A DNA stretch of 64,000 nt from Streptomyces rubrogriseus (GTDB taxonomy: Bacteria > Actinomycetota > Actinomycetes > Streptomycetales > Streptomycetaceae), in assembly GCF_027947575.1 (NCBI RefSeq), contig NZ_CP116256.1:3162001-3226000 (forward strand), written 5' to 3'. The notes beneath the pieces were generated by a model. That model was not told where the DNA came from, did not search any database, and saw nothing but the letters and a program-made list of their open reading frames with translations. This document shows positions 1-8,227 of the stretch, piece by piece. A program made the translations under genes and the position numbers. The stretch's first letter is position 1, and each line of letters opens with the position of its first letter.

Positions 1-255
1 GAGACCCGCGAGAGCGGCGAACTCCCCGCCGCCTCGCCCATGTGGGTGCCCGCGGGACTGATCACCTGGGCCGTCGCGGCCGTCGTGGGGAAGTACGTCG
101 ACTGGGGCCTGCCGTCGATCAACTCGATCGCCGTCGCCTTCGTGCTCTACCTCGCCGCCGCCCGCCTCGGCCTGGTCCGCGGGGTGGGCACCGCACCGAC
201 CCGCCGCGCCGTCCCCGGGACGGCGACCGGCACCCCCGGCGTCCCCGCCGCCTGA
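1..255 (+). CDS. C-terminal end of a membrane permease (5' end outside window)
   Basis: An open frame runs from the first base for 84 codons to TGA. It holds two hydrophobic segments, around GLITWAVAAVVGKY and SINSIAVAFVLYLAAARLG, followed by a Thr/Pro/Ala tail, so it is the cytoplasmic end of a polytopic membrane protein. The fragment is too short for a firm family call. Its place 55 bases upstream of a hydantoinase/oxoprolinase-like operon makes an NCS1-type (cytosine/allantoin/hydantoin) permease the best guess. It probably imports the substrate handled by the next three genes and is likely cotranscribed with them. The family assignment is inference from context. Confidence 0.55.
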   Translation, partial: ETRESGELPAASPMWVPAGLITWAVAAVVGKYVDWGLPSINSIAVAFVLYLAAARLGLVRGVGTAPTRRAVPGTATGTPGVPAA

Positions 256-310
256 CCGCGCACGCCACCGGCGTACGCGGCCACCGAAAGAGAAAGGCAG
301 GACAACCCAC

Positions 311-1873
311 ATGCTCCGACTGGGCATCGACGTGGGCGGCACCAACACCGACGCCGTCCTCATCGACGGCGACCGGGTGCTGGGCGCCGTGAAGGCGTCC
401 ACCACGGCCGACGTCACCGGCGGCATCGTCACCGCCCTCGGCGACCTCCGGCAGGCCACCGGCTTCGATCCGGCCGCCGTGCAGGCGGTGATGATCGGCA
501 CCACGCACTTCATCAACGCGCTGGTGGAGGGCGAACGCCTGGCGCAGACCGCGGCCATCCGGTTCGGGCTGCCCGCCACCCGCGCCCTGCCCCCGCTGGT
601 CGACTGGCCCGACCGCCTGGTCACCGCGATCGGCGGCCACAGCCATCTGTGCCACGGCGGACACGAGTACGACGGCAGCCCCATCGCGGACTTCGACGAG
701 GCCGAGTTCCGCGCGGTCCTGGACCGCGCGGTCGCCGCCGGCGCCACCTCCTTCGCGCTGTCCTCCGTCTTCTCCCCGGTCAACGCGGAGTTCGAGACCC
801 GCGCCGCCGAGATCATCGCCGAGCAACTGCCCGGCGCCCCGGTGAGCCTCTCCCACGAGATCGGCCGCATGGGCCTGCTCGGCCGGGAGAACGCCACCGT
901 CGTCAACGCCGCCCTGCGCGGCCTCGCCGACCAGGTCGCCACCGGACTGCTCCGCACGGTCGCGGAGGCGGGCATCAACGCGCCGGTCTTCCTCAGCCAG
1001 AACGACGGCACCCTGATGGACGTCGACTACGCCCGCCGCTACCCGGTGGCGACCTTCGCGTCGGGACCGACCAACTCCATGCGCGGCGCCGCGTTCCTGT
1101 CCCGGCTGCCGTCCTGCGCCGTCGTCGACATCGGCGGCACCACCAGCGATGTCGGCATCCTCCAGCAGGGGTTCCCGCGCGAGGCGTCCACGGACGTCAA
1201 CGTGGCCGGCGTGCAGACCAACTTCCGCATGCCCGACGTCCTCTCGATCGGCATCGGCGGCGGCAGCCACGTCCTGCACCAGGCGTCCGGCACGGCCGTC
1301 GGCCCCGCCAGCGTCGGCTACCGGCTCGCCCAGGAGGCCCTCGTCTTCGGCGGCACCCGCCTCACCGCCACCGACGTCGCGGTGGCCGGCGGGCGCGCCG
1401 AGGTGGGGGACGTCTCGCTCGTCGCCCATCTCGACAAGAGCGTGGTGGACGCCGCCCTGCGCTTCGTCGACGACCGGCTCGCCGAGGTCGTCGACCGGAT
1501 GCGGGCCTCCGCCGAACCGGTGCCCGTCGTCGCCGTCGGCGGCGGCAGCATCCTGGTGCCCGAGGACCTCGCGGGCGCGTCCCGCGTGGTGCGCCCCGAC
1601 CACTTCGCCGTGGCCAACGCCATCGGCGCGGCGATCGCGCAGGTCGGCGGCGAGGTCGACCGGGTCTACTCGGTCGTCCCGCAGCAGCGCGACACCGTGC
1701 TCGACGAGGCCCGTCAGGAAGCCGTCGACCGGGCGGTGGCCGCCGGAGCCCGGCCGGGCTCCGTCGAGATCGTCGACATCGAGGAAGTACCGCTGGCCTA
1801 CCTGCCGGGCAACGCCACCCGGATCCGGGTCAAGGCCGTCGGAGAGCTGAGCCTGGGAGGCCCCCGTGCGTGA
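311..1873 (+). CDS. Hydantoinase/oxoprolinase-family ATPase subunit (HyuA-like)
   Basis: A 520-residue protein of the hydantoinase/oxoprolinase family, which uses an actin-like ATP-binding fold to drive opening of amide rings such as hydantoins or 5-oxoproline. The phosphate-1 loop is near residues 5-15 (IDVGGTNTDAV). A second loop, VVDIGGTTSDVGI, lies near residue 275 and SIGIGGGSH near 313. It is shorter than classical HyuA (about 650-700 residues), like the short forms found beside DUF917 genes. ATG at 311 follows an AGGCAGG ribosome site. The next gene starts inside its last codons, so the two are translationally coupled. No HyuB subunit is present, so the substrate is not determined; the DUF917 proteins may be its partners. 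Confidence 0.85.
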   Translation: MLRLGIDVGGTNTDAVLIDGDRVLGAVKASTTADVTGGIVTALGDLRQATGFDPAAVQAVMIGTTHFINALVEGERLAQTAAIRFGLPATRALPPLVDWPDRLVTAIGGHSHLCHGGHEYDGSPIADFDEAEFRAVLDRAVAAGATSFALSSVFSPVNAEFETRAAEIIAEQLPGAPVSLSHEIGRMGLLGRENATVVNAALRGLADQVATGLLRTVAEAGINAPVFLSQNDGTLMDVDYARRYPVATFASGPTNSMRGAAFLSRLPSCAVVDIGGTTSDVGILQQGFPREASTDVNVAGVQTNFRMPDVLSIGIGGGSHVLHQASGTAVGPASVGYRLAQEALVFGGTRLTATDVAVAGGRAEVGDVSLVAHLDKSVVDAALRFVDDRLAEVVDRMRASAEPVPVVAVGGGSILVPEDLAGASRVVRPDHFAVANAIGAAIAQVGGEVDRVYSVVPQQRDTVLDEARQEAVDRAVAAGARPGSVEIVDIEEVPLAYLPGNATRIRVKAVGELSLGGPRA

Positions 1874-2945
1874 GATCACCGCCGACCACCTGCCCGACCT
1901 CGCCCGCGGGGCCGCCGTGCTCGGCACCGGGGGAGGCGGCGATCCGTTCGTCGGCCGCCTCCTCGCCGAGCAGGCGCTGAAGCGGAACGGGCCCGTCACC
2001 CTTCTCGACCTCGACGAGATCGACGACGGGGCGTTCATCGTCCCGACCGCCTTCATGGGGGCGCCCACGGTGATGCTGGAGAAGCTCCCCTCGGGCGACG
2101 AGATCATCGGCGCCATGCGGGCGCTGGAGGAACTCCTCGGCCGCAAGGCCACCCACACCGTCTCCATCGAGGCGGGCGGCCTGAACTCCATGTCGCCGTT
2201 CGTCGCCGCCGCCGAGGCGGGCGTCCCGCTGATCGACGCCGACGGCATGGGCCGCGCCTTCCCCGAACTGCAGATGCTGCTGCCGACCCTGGGCGATGTG
2301 CAGGCCTCCCCGATGGCGCTCGCCGACGAGCGCGGCAACTCCGTCACCCTGCGTACCGACGGCAACGCGTGGGCGGAACGCCTCGCCCGCGCCGCCACCG
2401 TCGAGATGGGCTGCAGCGCGGCGGTGAGCCTCTACGCCCTCACCGGCCGCCAGGCCAAGGACCATCTGGTGCCCGGCACCCTGACCCTGTGCGAGCGGGT
2501 CGGCCGGGCCATCCGCGAGGCCCGCGAGGGCCACGCGGACCCGGTGACGGCGGCGTCCGGTGTCCTCGGCGGCCGGACGGTCTTCACCGGGAAGATCAGC
2601 GACGTGCAGCGCACCACCACCGGCGGCTTCGCCCGCGGCACCGCCCGGCTCACCGGCCTCGACGCCGACACCGGGTCCGCGCTGGAGCTGTCCTTCCAGA
2701 ACGAGAACCTGGTCGCCACCCGCGACGGCGAGGTCGTCGTCAGCGTCCCCGACCTGATCTGCGTCCTCGACACCGACTCCGGCGAACCGGTCACCACCGA
2801 GACGCTCCGCTACGGCCTGCGGGTCAGCGTCCTCGGCGTGCCCTGCGACCCGCGCTGGCGCACCCCCGAGGGGCTCGAGCTGGCCGGGCCGGGCTACTTC
2901 GGTTACGCGCACGAGTACGTCCCGTTCCGGGGCGCCGAAGTGTGA
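1866..2945 (+). CDS. DUF917 family protein, first of two paralogues
   Basis: A 359-residue DUF917 protein. The N-terminal Gly-rich stretch AVLGTGGGGDPFVGR (about residues 17-31) and the ISIE/AGGLNSM region near residue 100 are typical. No signal peptide or membrane segment is seen, so it is cytosolic. DUF917 proteins are found next to HyuA-type ATPases and are presumed to take part in the same ring-opening chemistry, but no reaction is established. The GTG start at 1866 overlaps the end of the HyuA-like gene by 8 bases, giving tight coupling. The next gene is a divergent paralogue starting 11 bases after this stop, which suggests a heteromeric pair. Confidence 0.85.
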   Translation: MREITADHLPDLARGAAVLGTGGGGDPFVGRLLAEQALKRNGPVTLLDLDEIDDGAFIVPTAFMGAPTVMLEKLPSGDEIIGAMRALEELLGRKATHTVSIEAGGLNSMSPFVAAAEAGVPLIDADGMGRAFPELQMLLPTLGDVQASPMALADERGNSVTLRTDGNAWAERLARAATVEMGCSAAVSLYALTGRQAKDHLVPGTLTLCERVGRAIREAREGHADPVTAASGVLGGRTVFTGKISDVQRTTTGGFARGTARLTGLDADTGSALELSFQNENLVATRDGEVVVSVPDLICVLDTDSGEPVTTETLRYGLRVSVLGVPCDPRWRTPEGLELAGPGYFGYAHEYVPFRGAEV

Positions 2946-2955
2946 TGATCGAAGG

Positions 2956-4080
2956 GTGACCCGCACGTCCGCCGAGGCCCCCTCGCCCGTGTCTCCCGCG
3001 CCGCTGACCGCCGCGCGGGTGCCGGCGCTGGCCGCCGGAGCGACCCTGCTCGGCTCCGGCGGCGGGGGAGAGGTGGCCACCGGCGCGCTGCTGCTGAGCC
3101 GTGAGCTGGCCGCGGCACCGGTACCGCTGGTCCCGGCGGCGGCGCTGGCGCCGGACACCCTGGTGGTGCACGCCGGGCTCGTCGGCGCCCCCGACGTACT
3201 GGCCGAACGGCTCGCCGACCCCGACGACTTCGCCGACGCCGTACGCACCGCCGCCGAGGTGGTGGGCGGGTCGGCCGGTGCGGTCGGGGTCATCGAGATC
3301 GGCGGCCTCAACGCCGTCGTCGCCGCGGTCGCAGCCGCCCGGCTCGGCCTGCCGCTCGTCGACGGCGACCTCATGGGGCGGGCCTTCCCCCGCATCGACC
3401 AGACCGTCGCCGCCGTGGCCGGGGTGGAGCCGGCGCCGCTCGTCCTGGTCGGCCCCGGCGGGAACACCGTCGTCGTCCGGGAGTGCTCACGCCGCCTGGC
3501 CGAACGGCTGCTGCGCGCCAACGTCCTCGCCCTCGGCGGGGCCGCCGCCCTCGCCGTCCACCCCCTGCCCGCCGCCCGGCTCGCGGCGATCGGGGTGCGC
3601 GGCTCCGTCTCCGCCTGCCTCGGACTCGGCGATCGGCTCCTCACCGCGCGGGACGCGGGCGGCACGCCCGAGGGCCTGGCCGACGCCCTCGGCGCCGAGC
3701 TGCTCGCGGCCGGCCGAGTCGAGGAGCTGGCCCCCCGCCAGGACCTCACCCCCGGGTGGGCGACCCTCACCGACGGGCGTACCGGCGCCGTGGTCCGGGT
3801 GGACCTCCTGGACGAGTACCTGGCCGTCACGGTCGACGGCGTCACCCGGGCCGCCGCCCCGCAGATCATCGCCGCCGTCGACCCCAGCGGCCGCCGCCCC
3901 CTGCGCGCCGACCAGCTCCGCACCGGCGGTCACCTGATCCTGCTCCGTCTCCCGTCCCTGCACGCATGGCCCACCGAGGCGGAACCCCTGGTCGGCCCCA
4001 CCGCTTTCGGTCTCGACCTGGCGCCGCCCACCCCTCCGGTCACGGGCCCGGTCGCCATCCCGCCGTGGGGCCGGTCGTGA
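2956..4080 (+). CDS. DUF917 family protein, second paralogue
   Basis: A 374-residue DUF917 protein with the same Gly-rich N-terminal motif (ATLLGSGGGGEV, about residues 28-39) and the conserved IEIGGLNAV segment near residue 116. It is clearly paralogous to the preceding protein but diverged. The start is GTG at 2956, just after the preceding stop. The last roughly 50 codons (TGGHLILLRL... to PPWGRS) are unusual: degenerate copies of this 3' end form the body of the 198-bp tandem repeat that follows. The TGA stop at 4078-4080 sits in a GTGA overlap, the arrangement also seen at the pucR start 794 bases later. The ancestral gene order was probably DUF917 directly coupled to pucR. Confidence 0.82.
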   Translation: MTRTSAEAPSPVSPAPLTAARVPALAAGATLLGSGGGGEVATGALLLSRELAAAPVPLVPAAALAPDTLVVHAGLVGAPDVLAERLADPDDFADAVRTAAEVVGGSAGAVGVIEIGGLNAVVAAVAAARLGLPLVDGDLMGRAFPRIDQTVAAVAGVEPAPLVLVGPGGNTVVVRECSRRLAERLLRANVLALGGAAALAVHPLPAARLAAIGVRGSVSACLGLGDRLLTARDAGGTPEGLADALGAELLAAGRVEELAPRQDLTPGWATLTDGRTGAVVRVDLLDEYLAVTVDGVTRAAAPQIIAAVDPSGRRPLRADQLRTGGHLILLRLPSLHAWPTEAEPLVGPTAFGLDLAPPTPPVTGPVAIPPWGRS

Positions 4081-4870
4081 CCGCCGCCTTGAGCACCGTC
4101 GCCCGGCGCCGCAGCGGCGGGCGCATGGTGCCGTTGCGGCTCGGGTCCTTGCCCGTGTGGTGTGCCGGGGTGGGGCCCCTGGTGGGTGTGGGTGTCGCTG
4201 CCTTCGGTCTTGGTGCGGGGGCCGTCCACCGTTCCGGTCGCGGGCTTGGTCGGTATCTCGCCGTGGGGCCGGTCGTGACCGCGGCCTTGGGCGCCGTCGC
4301 CCGGTGCCGTAGCGGCGGGCGCATGGTGCCGTTGCGGCTCGGGTCCTTGCCCGTGTGGTGTGCCGGGGTGGGGCCCCTGGTGGGTGTGGGTGTCGCTGCC
4401 TTCGGTCTTGGTGCGGGGGCCGTCCACCACTCCGGTCGCGGGCTTGGTCGCCATCTCGCCGTGGGGCCGGTCGTGACCGCGGCCTTGGGCGCCGTCGCCC
4501 GGTGCCGTAGCGGCGGGCGCATGGTGGCGTTGCGGTTCGCGTCCTTGCCCGTGTGGTGTGCCGGGGTGGGGCCCCTGGTGGGTGTGGGTGTCGCTGCCTT
4601 CGGTCTCGGCTCGGGGGCCGTCCACCGGCCCGGTCGTGGGGCTTGGTGCCGGCTCGGCGTGGGGTCGGTCGTGACCGCGGCCTTGAGTGTCGTCTCCCGG
4701 CTCCGTAGTGGCGGTCGCCTGACCGTGTTGACCCTTCCGTCTTCGCGCGGGTGGCCTGCCGGGGCGGGTCCCCTGGCTGGTGTCACCGTTTTCGGTCTGG
4801 GCTCGGGGTCGCCCACCGTTCCGGTCGCGGGCCGCCCGGGACGCGGTGCCGTCTCGGCGTGGGGGCCGTC
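4077..4870 (+). repeat. Tandem array of four approximately 198-bp units at the DUF917/pucR junction
   Basis: GTGA tetranucleotides recur at 4077, 4275, 4473, 4671 and 4871, giving spacings of 198, 198, 198 and 200 bases. Units 1-3 are nearly identical, with a handful of substitutions; unit 4 is more diverged. Each unit begins with about 28 bases resembling the pucR start (GTGA-CGCC-GAGC-GTCGCC) and continues with a degenerate version of the last roughly 50 codons of the upstream DUF917 gene. The array therefore looks like tandem amplification of the gene-gene junction itself. Because 198 is 66 x 3, frames stay open through the array on both strands. It is richer in G and T on the + strand than its neighbours. 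Confidence 0.9.
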
Positions 4871-4874
4871 GTGA
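4077..4874 (+). CDS. Possible repeat-encoded protein of four 66-residue units, coupled at both ends
   Basis: Reading from the GTG at 4077 (overlapping the DUF917 stop as GTGA) gives 265 codons ending at TGA 4872-4874, which overlaps the pucR GTG start at 4871. The product is four Gly/Val/Leu-rich 66-residue units containing SGGRMVPLRLGSLPVW and GPLVGVGVAAFGLGAG. Its final segment (PLAGVTVFGLGSG) resembles the DUF917 C-terminus (PLVGPTAFGLDL). Stop-start overlaps on both sides would allow translational coupling through the array. Codon use has more T-ending codons (GGT, CTT, TGT) than neighbouring genes, which argues against strong selection as a protein. It may be a fortuitous frame kept open by the 198-bp period. 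No known family was recognised. Confidence 0.25.
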   Translation: MTAALSTVARRRSGGRMVPLRLGSLPVWCAGVGPLVGVGVAAFGLGAGAVHRSGRGLGRYLAVGPVVTAALGAVARCRSGGRMVPLRLGSLPVWCAGVGPLVGVGVAAFGLGAGAVHHSGRGLGRHLAVGPVVTAALGAVARCRSGGRMVALRFASLPVWCAGVGPLVGVGVAAFGLGSGAVHRPGRGAWCRLGVGSVVTAALSVVSRLRSGGRLTVLTLPSSRGWPAGAGPLAGVTVFGLGSGSPTVPVAGRPGRGAVSAWGPS

Positions 4875-6415
4875 GCGCCGTAGCGAGCGTCGCCGACCTG
4901 TTGGCCGACCCCCTGCTCGCGGGAGCCCGCACGCTGGCCGGACACGCCGGGCTGGGGCGGGCCGTGCGTGATGTCACCGTCCACCGCGGCGCCCTCGACC
5001 CGGTCGACGGCCACCTGGTGCTCTGCGCCCTGGCCGACGCCACCCCCGCCTACCGGCTCGACGCCCTCGTCCGCCGCGCCCAGGAGGCCGGAGCCGCGGC
5101 GCTGTGCGTCACCGCCGACGGTGCGGCCAGACCCCCGCTGTCCGCCGTACGACTGGCAGACCGGCTGCGGATCCCCGTGCTGTGGGCCGCCACCGACGAC
5201 CCGTTCCGCCTCGCCCTCGACCTCACCCTGCGGGTCCGTGCCCCCGAGGTGACGCGGGCCCGCACCGTCGAGAACCTGCTCCGCCGGCTCGCCACCCGCA
5301 CGGAGGGGCCGGAGCTGATCGCCGTGGCCCGTACCGTGCTGGCCGCCGACGTCAGCCTCGTCACCCCCGACGGCGGAGCCATCGTCGGCGATCCGGTGGT
5401 GCCGGACGCCCTGCGCCCGGAGCTGGCCGTGCCCCAGCGCACCCCCGGTCTGCTGGCCCACCCCGTGCACGCCGTCCCGTTCGCCGGGCACCTGCCGGGC
5501 GGTACGGCGCCGGTCACCGCCTGGCTGGTGTGGCCCTTCGAACGGGCCGACGAGGACCGCGCCGACACCGTCGCGCTGGGCCTCGCCCTGCTCGAACCCT
5601 TCGTGCGGTCCTGGCTCGCCGGAGCCCGCACCCGGGCCGACCACGACAGCGCCGTCCGCCGCCACCTGCTGGCGGAGGTCGTCACCGGCCGGGGCACCGT
5701 CAGCCGGGAGGTCGTCGAGCAGGCGGTCGCGCTGGGCTGGCGGCTGGAGGACTGGCACGTGGGCCTGGCCGTACGCGCCGAGAAACCGCCCGCGGCGGAC
5801 CGCCCCGACACCGTCCCCGCACCGCTGCTCGCCGCCCTGTCCCGACACGGCGTCACCGCCCAGGCGGTGGCGGAGGGCGACGGCGACTGGGCGCTGTGGT
5901 CCAGCAGCGGTCCCCGGCCCGCCGACGACGAACCCCGTCAGCTGCTGCGCCGGGTACGCCGGGCGCTCGCCGAACTTCCCACCGGCTGGCGGCTGGTGGC
6001 CGGCATCGGCAGGCCCCGCCAGGGCCCCGGCGGCCTGGCCGACACCCTGACCGAGGCCCGCAACGCGGCCCGGCTCGCGGCCGCCAGGGACGTCCGGCCG
6101 TCCGTGGAACACACCGACGAACTCGGCGTGGGCAGACTGCTGGCCGCCTGGCAGCAGTCCGACATCACCCGCGCCTTCGCCGAGACCGCGCTCGCCCCGC
6201 TGGGCGGCCCCGAACACGCCCACCTGCTCACCACCTTGCGGGTCTTCCTCGAGCACGGCGGCTCCGCCGCCGCCACCGCCCGCGCCCTCGGCCTGCACCG
6301 CAACACCGTCGCCGCCCGGCTGCGTCAGGTCCGCGAACGGCTCGGCGTCCCGCTGGACGACCCCAGCAACCGGCTCGCCCTCCAGATGGCCTGCCGTGCC
6401 CTGACCTCCCCCTGA
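4871..6415 (+). CDS. PucR-family transcriptional regulator
   Basis: A 514-residue regulator. The N-terminal part (about residues 5-120) matches the PucR domain of purine-catabolism regulators. The C-terminus (about 455-510) is the family's helix-turn-helix, with LGLHRNTVAARLRQVRERLG. GTG at 4871 is chosen because its product begins VSAVASVADLLADPLLAGART, the usual start of the PucR domain. An in-frame ATG at 4751 lies within the repeat array and would add unrelated residues. It follows the HyuA/DUF917 genes on the same strand, so it is probably the pathway activator responding to the substrate or an intermediate. Translation may now depend on passage through the repeat array. Confidence 0.85.
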   Translation: MSAVASVADLLADPLLAGARTLAGHAGLGRAVRDVTVHRGALDPVDGHLVLCALADATPAYRLDALVRRAQEAGAAALCVTADGAARPPLSAVRLADRLRIPVLWAATDDPFRLALDLTLRVRAPEVTRARTVENLLRRLATRTEGPELIAVARTVLAADVSLVTPDGGAIVGDPVVPDALRPELAVPQRTPGLLAHPVHAVPFAGHLPGGTAPVTAWLVWPFERADEDRADTVALGLALLEPFVRSWLAGARTRADHDSAVRRHLLAEVVTGRGTVSREVVEQAVALGWRLEDWHVGLAVRAEKPPAADRPDTVPAPLLAALSRHGVTAQAVAEGDGDWALWSSSGPRPADDEPRQLLRRVRRALAELPTGWRLVAGIGRPRQGPGGLADTLTEARNAARLAAARDVRPSVEHTDELGVGRLLAAWQQSDITRAFAETALAPLGGPEHAHLLTTLRVFLEHGGSAAATARALGLHRNTVAARLRQVRERLGVPLDDPSNRLALQMACRALTSP

Positions 6416-6428
6416 GACCGGCGGACCG

Positions 6429-7502
6429 TCAGGACACGGCGGCCTCCGGTTCGGCCTCCGGCGGCTCCTTCTCCCGCCCGCCGGGATGCCGGTGCCGCCA
6501 GACCCAGAAGACCGTGCAGGACAGCAGCGCCCACCCGCCCAGCACCAGGAACGGGAACGCGTGCTGGTGGCCCTGGAAGTACACCGCGGTGTGCTGCGCG
6601 TTGACCGAGGCCCCGGGCGGCAGCCACCGGCCGATCACCCCCAAGGGCGACGGCAGCAGCGGCCAGGACACCGCGCCGCCCGAGGAGGGGTTGCCGATGA
6701 TCACCATCAGGCCCCAGGTCGGCAGCATCGCCCACCGGCCGAACATGGTGTTGAACATCGTGAAGACCATGCCGGACACGAACATGGTGAGCGCCAGGAT
6801 CAGCCACGACTCGGCGAACGGCAGGTCCACCGCGCCCAGCAGCCAGTCCACCGTGGCCGCGATGACGAACCCGCCGAGCAGCGCGTAGGCCACCGTGAAC
6901 AGGATGCGCTCCCACGGGGTGAGCGCCCGCGCGTGCACGCTGAGCTGGATCGCCCCGACGAAGCCGATGATCACGGCGGCCAGGGAGATGTAGAAGATGG
7001 CCAGCCCGCGCGGGTCGCCCCGCTGGAGGGGGTTGACGTCCCGGACGGCGACCTGGACGCCGAGCTTCTTCCCCACGGCCGGTGCCGTCTGCGCGAGCAG
7101 CTCGGCGACCGAGGCGCCGGACGCGCCGGACACGTCGAGGGCGGCGTCCCGCCCGTCGTCGCGCAGCTCGAAGACCGCGAAGACCTCCTGCTGCTCGATC
7201 GCCTCGCGGGCCGCGGCGCGGGTCTCGTAGGGATGCACCCGCACCGAGGTGTCCAGCGCCTGTTCCAGGCCGCGCAGGAAGGCCCGGCCGCCCGCCTTCT
7301 CGTAGGAGCCGACCACCGCCGTGGGGATCAGGCGCGGCGTCGGGTTGGCCATCGAGTAGGTGTACGAGCCCGCGAAGAAGCCCGCCGCGGCGGCGAGGAT
7401 CAGCACCAGCACGGTGGCCGGCCAGAACGGCGACTGCCGGAACGCGGACCACCGCCCGCGCGCCGGCCCGCCGTCGTCGGTGTCCTGCGACGTGTGTGCC
7501 AT
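6429..7502 (-). CDS. DUF3533/YhgE-like integral membrane protein
   Basis: A 357-residue membrane protein. One N-terminal membrane segment (ATVLVLILAAAAGFFAGSYTYSM) is followed by an extracytoplasmic domain of about 130 residues. Five or so C-terminal membrane helices follow, including AIFYISLAAVIIGFVGAIQL and LILALTMFVSGMVFTMFNTMF. This architecture matches DUF3533 proteins related to the YhgE/Pip and ABC-2 permease groups. The biochemical role is unknown; relatives are linked to export or cell-envelope functions. A longer in-frame start exists at 7658 but would overlap the ferritin gene, so ATG 7502 (MAHTSQD) is preferred. The ferritin-like gene ends 12 bases upstream on the same strand, so cotranscription is likely. 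Confidence 0.75.
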   Translation of the reverse strand: MAHTSQDTDDGGPARGRWSAFRQSPFWPATVLVLILAAAAGFFAGSYTYSMANPTPRLIPTAVVGSYEKAGGRAFLRGLEQALDTSVRVHPYETRAAAREAIEQQEVFAVFELRDDGRDAALDVSGASGASVAELLAQTAPAVGKKLGVQVAVRDVNPLQRGDPRGLAIFYISLAAVIIGFVGAIQLSVHARALTPWERILFTVAYALLGGFVIAATVDWLLGAVDLPFAESWLILALTMFVSGMVFTMFNTMFGRWAMLPTWGLMVIIGNPSSGGAVSWPLLPSPLGVIGRWLPPGASVNAQHTAVYFQGHQHAFPFLVLGGWALLSCTVFWVWRHRHPGGREKEPPEAEPEAAVS

Positions 7503-7513
7503 GTCCGGCGAGG

Positions 7514-8116
7514 TCAGGCGTGGACCAGCGGCGTGTCCACGAGGTGTTCCGCCACGAACCACGCCTGGAGTTCGTTGGTCCGCAGGACCTCGGAGACCAG
7601 CAGGTCGTTGGTGCCGTCGTCCCCGTACTCCTGGGTGCGGGCCGCCGCGTCGTGACACTCGGTCAGGATCAACTCGTGCGCCTCCAGCAGCCGCGAGAGC
7701 ATCGACGGCACCTCCTCCACCCCGTCCGGCGGGCGCGGCACGGTGGTGATCTCGGCGACGTGCCGGGGGTCGCCGACCGCGACGCCGCCGAGAGTCTGGA
7801 CTCGTTCGGCGACGGTGTCGATCAGCTCCAGCTGCTCACCCGCGTGCTTGTCCAGCAGCAGGTGCAGTTGGTAGAACGTCGCCCCGCGCATCAGCCAGTG
7901 GTACTTCTTGTACAGATCGTGCAGGATCCGGGTGTCCGCCAGGACCTTGTTGAGCCGCTGGCAGGAGTAGAGCCGGGTGTCCATGGTCAGGGCCACGGGG
8001 AACTGCTTGACGGTGCCGAACTCCTGAATGGTCCGGCCCTTCTGGTGCAGCCAGGGCTGGCTGCCGTCCGACCGGTGCTCCGCGGACGACGGGGGTTTCG
8101 GCTTCGGGGAACTCAC
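7514..8116 (-). CDS. Dps-family ferritin-like DNA-protection protein
   Basis: A 200-residue four-helix-bundle protein of the Dps group, which oxidises and stores iron with peroxide and protects DNA in stationary phase. The ferroxidase-type residues lie in HDLYKKYHWLMRGATFYQLHLLLDKH and the following ELIDTVAERV helix. A hydrophilic N-terminal tail (about 40 residues, Lys/Pro/Ser-rich) precedes the bundle, as in the long Streptomyces Dps forms. The GTG start at 8116 (VSSPKPKP) is supported by a strong AAGGAG site 7 bases upstream. The downstream DUF3533 gene follows after 11 bases. The divergent Gfo/Idh gene shares the 210-base intergenic region. Confidence 0.85.
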   Translation of the reverse strand: MSSPKPKPPSSAEHRSDGSQPWLHQKGRTIQEFGTVKQFPVALTMDTRLYSCQRLNKVLADTRILHDLYKKYHWLMRGATFYQLHLLLDKHAGEQLELIDTVAERVQTLGGVAVGDPRHVAEITTVPRPPDGVEEVPSMLSRLLEAHELILTECHDAAARTQEYGDDGTNDLLVSEVLRTNELQAWFVAEHLVDTPLVHA

Positions 8117-8227
8117 GCCTGGACTCCTTCCGGAGAGGACTGAAGAGCGGGCCGGCGCGATACCGCCGGTCCCGGTCCCCCCCGCGCCAGTCGACCAGCC
8201 GTACGCCCGGCCCGCAAACGGTGGGGG

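Noticed and set aside
119..2398. Very long minus-strand open frame opposite the HyuA and DUF917 genes
   Set aside because: High-GC shadow frame: Gly/Asp/Arg-rich, no family motifs, and the plus strand encodes recognisable coupled genes.
4751..4870. ATG 4751 as the pucR start
   Set aside because: It would translate repeat unit 4 as an unrelated N-terminus; GTG 4871 begins the PucR domain and overlaps a stop in the usual GTGA way.
4040..6298. Minus-strand frame of about 750 codons through the tandem repeats and pucR
   Set aside because: Kept open by the 198-bp period and GC bias; no start signal or motif, and it opposes a clear PucR gene.
7503..7658. Extended start of the DUF3533 gene
   Set aside because: It would overlap the Dps gene by about 150 bases with Gly/Arg-rich sequence; ATG 7502 precedes the membrane segment directly.
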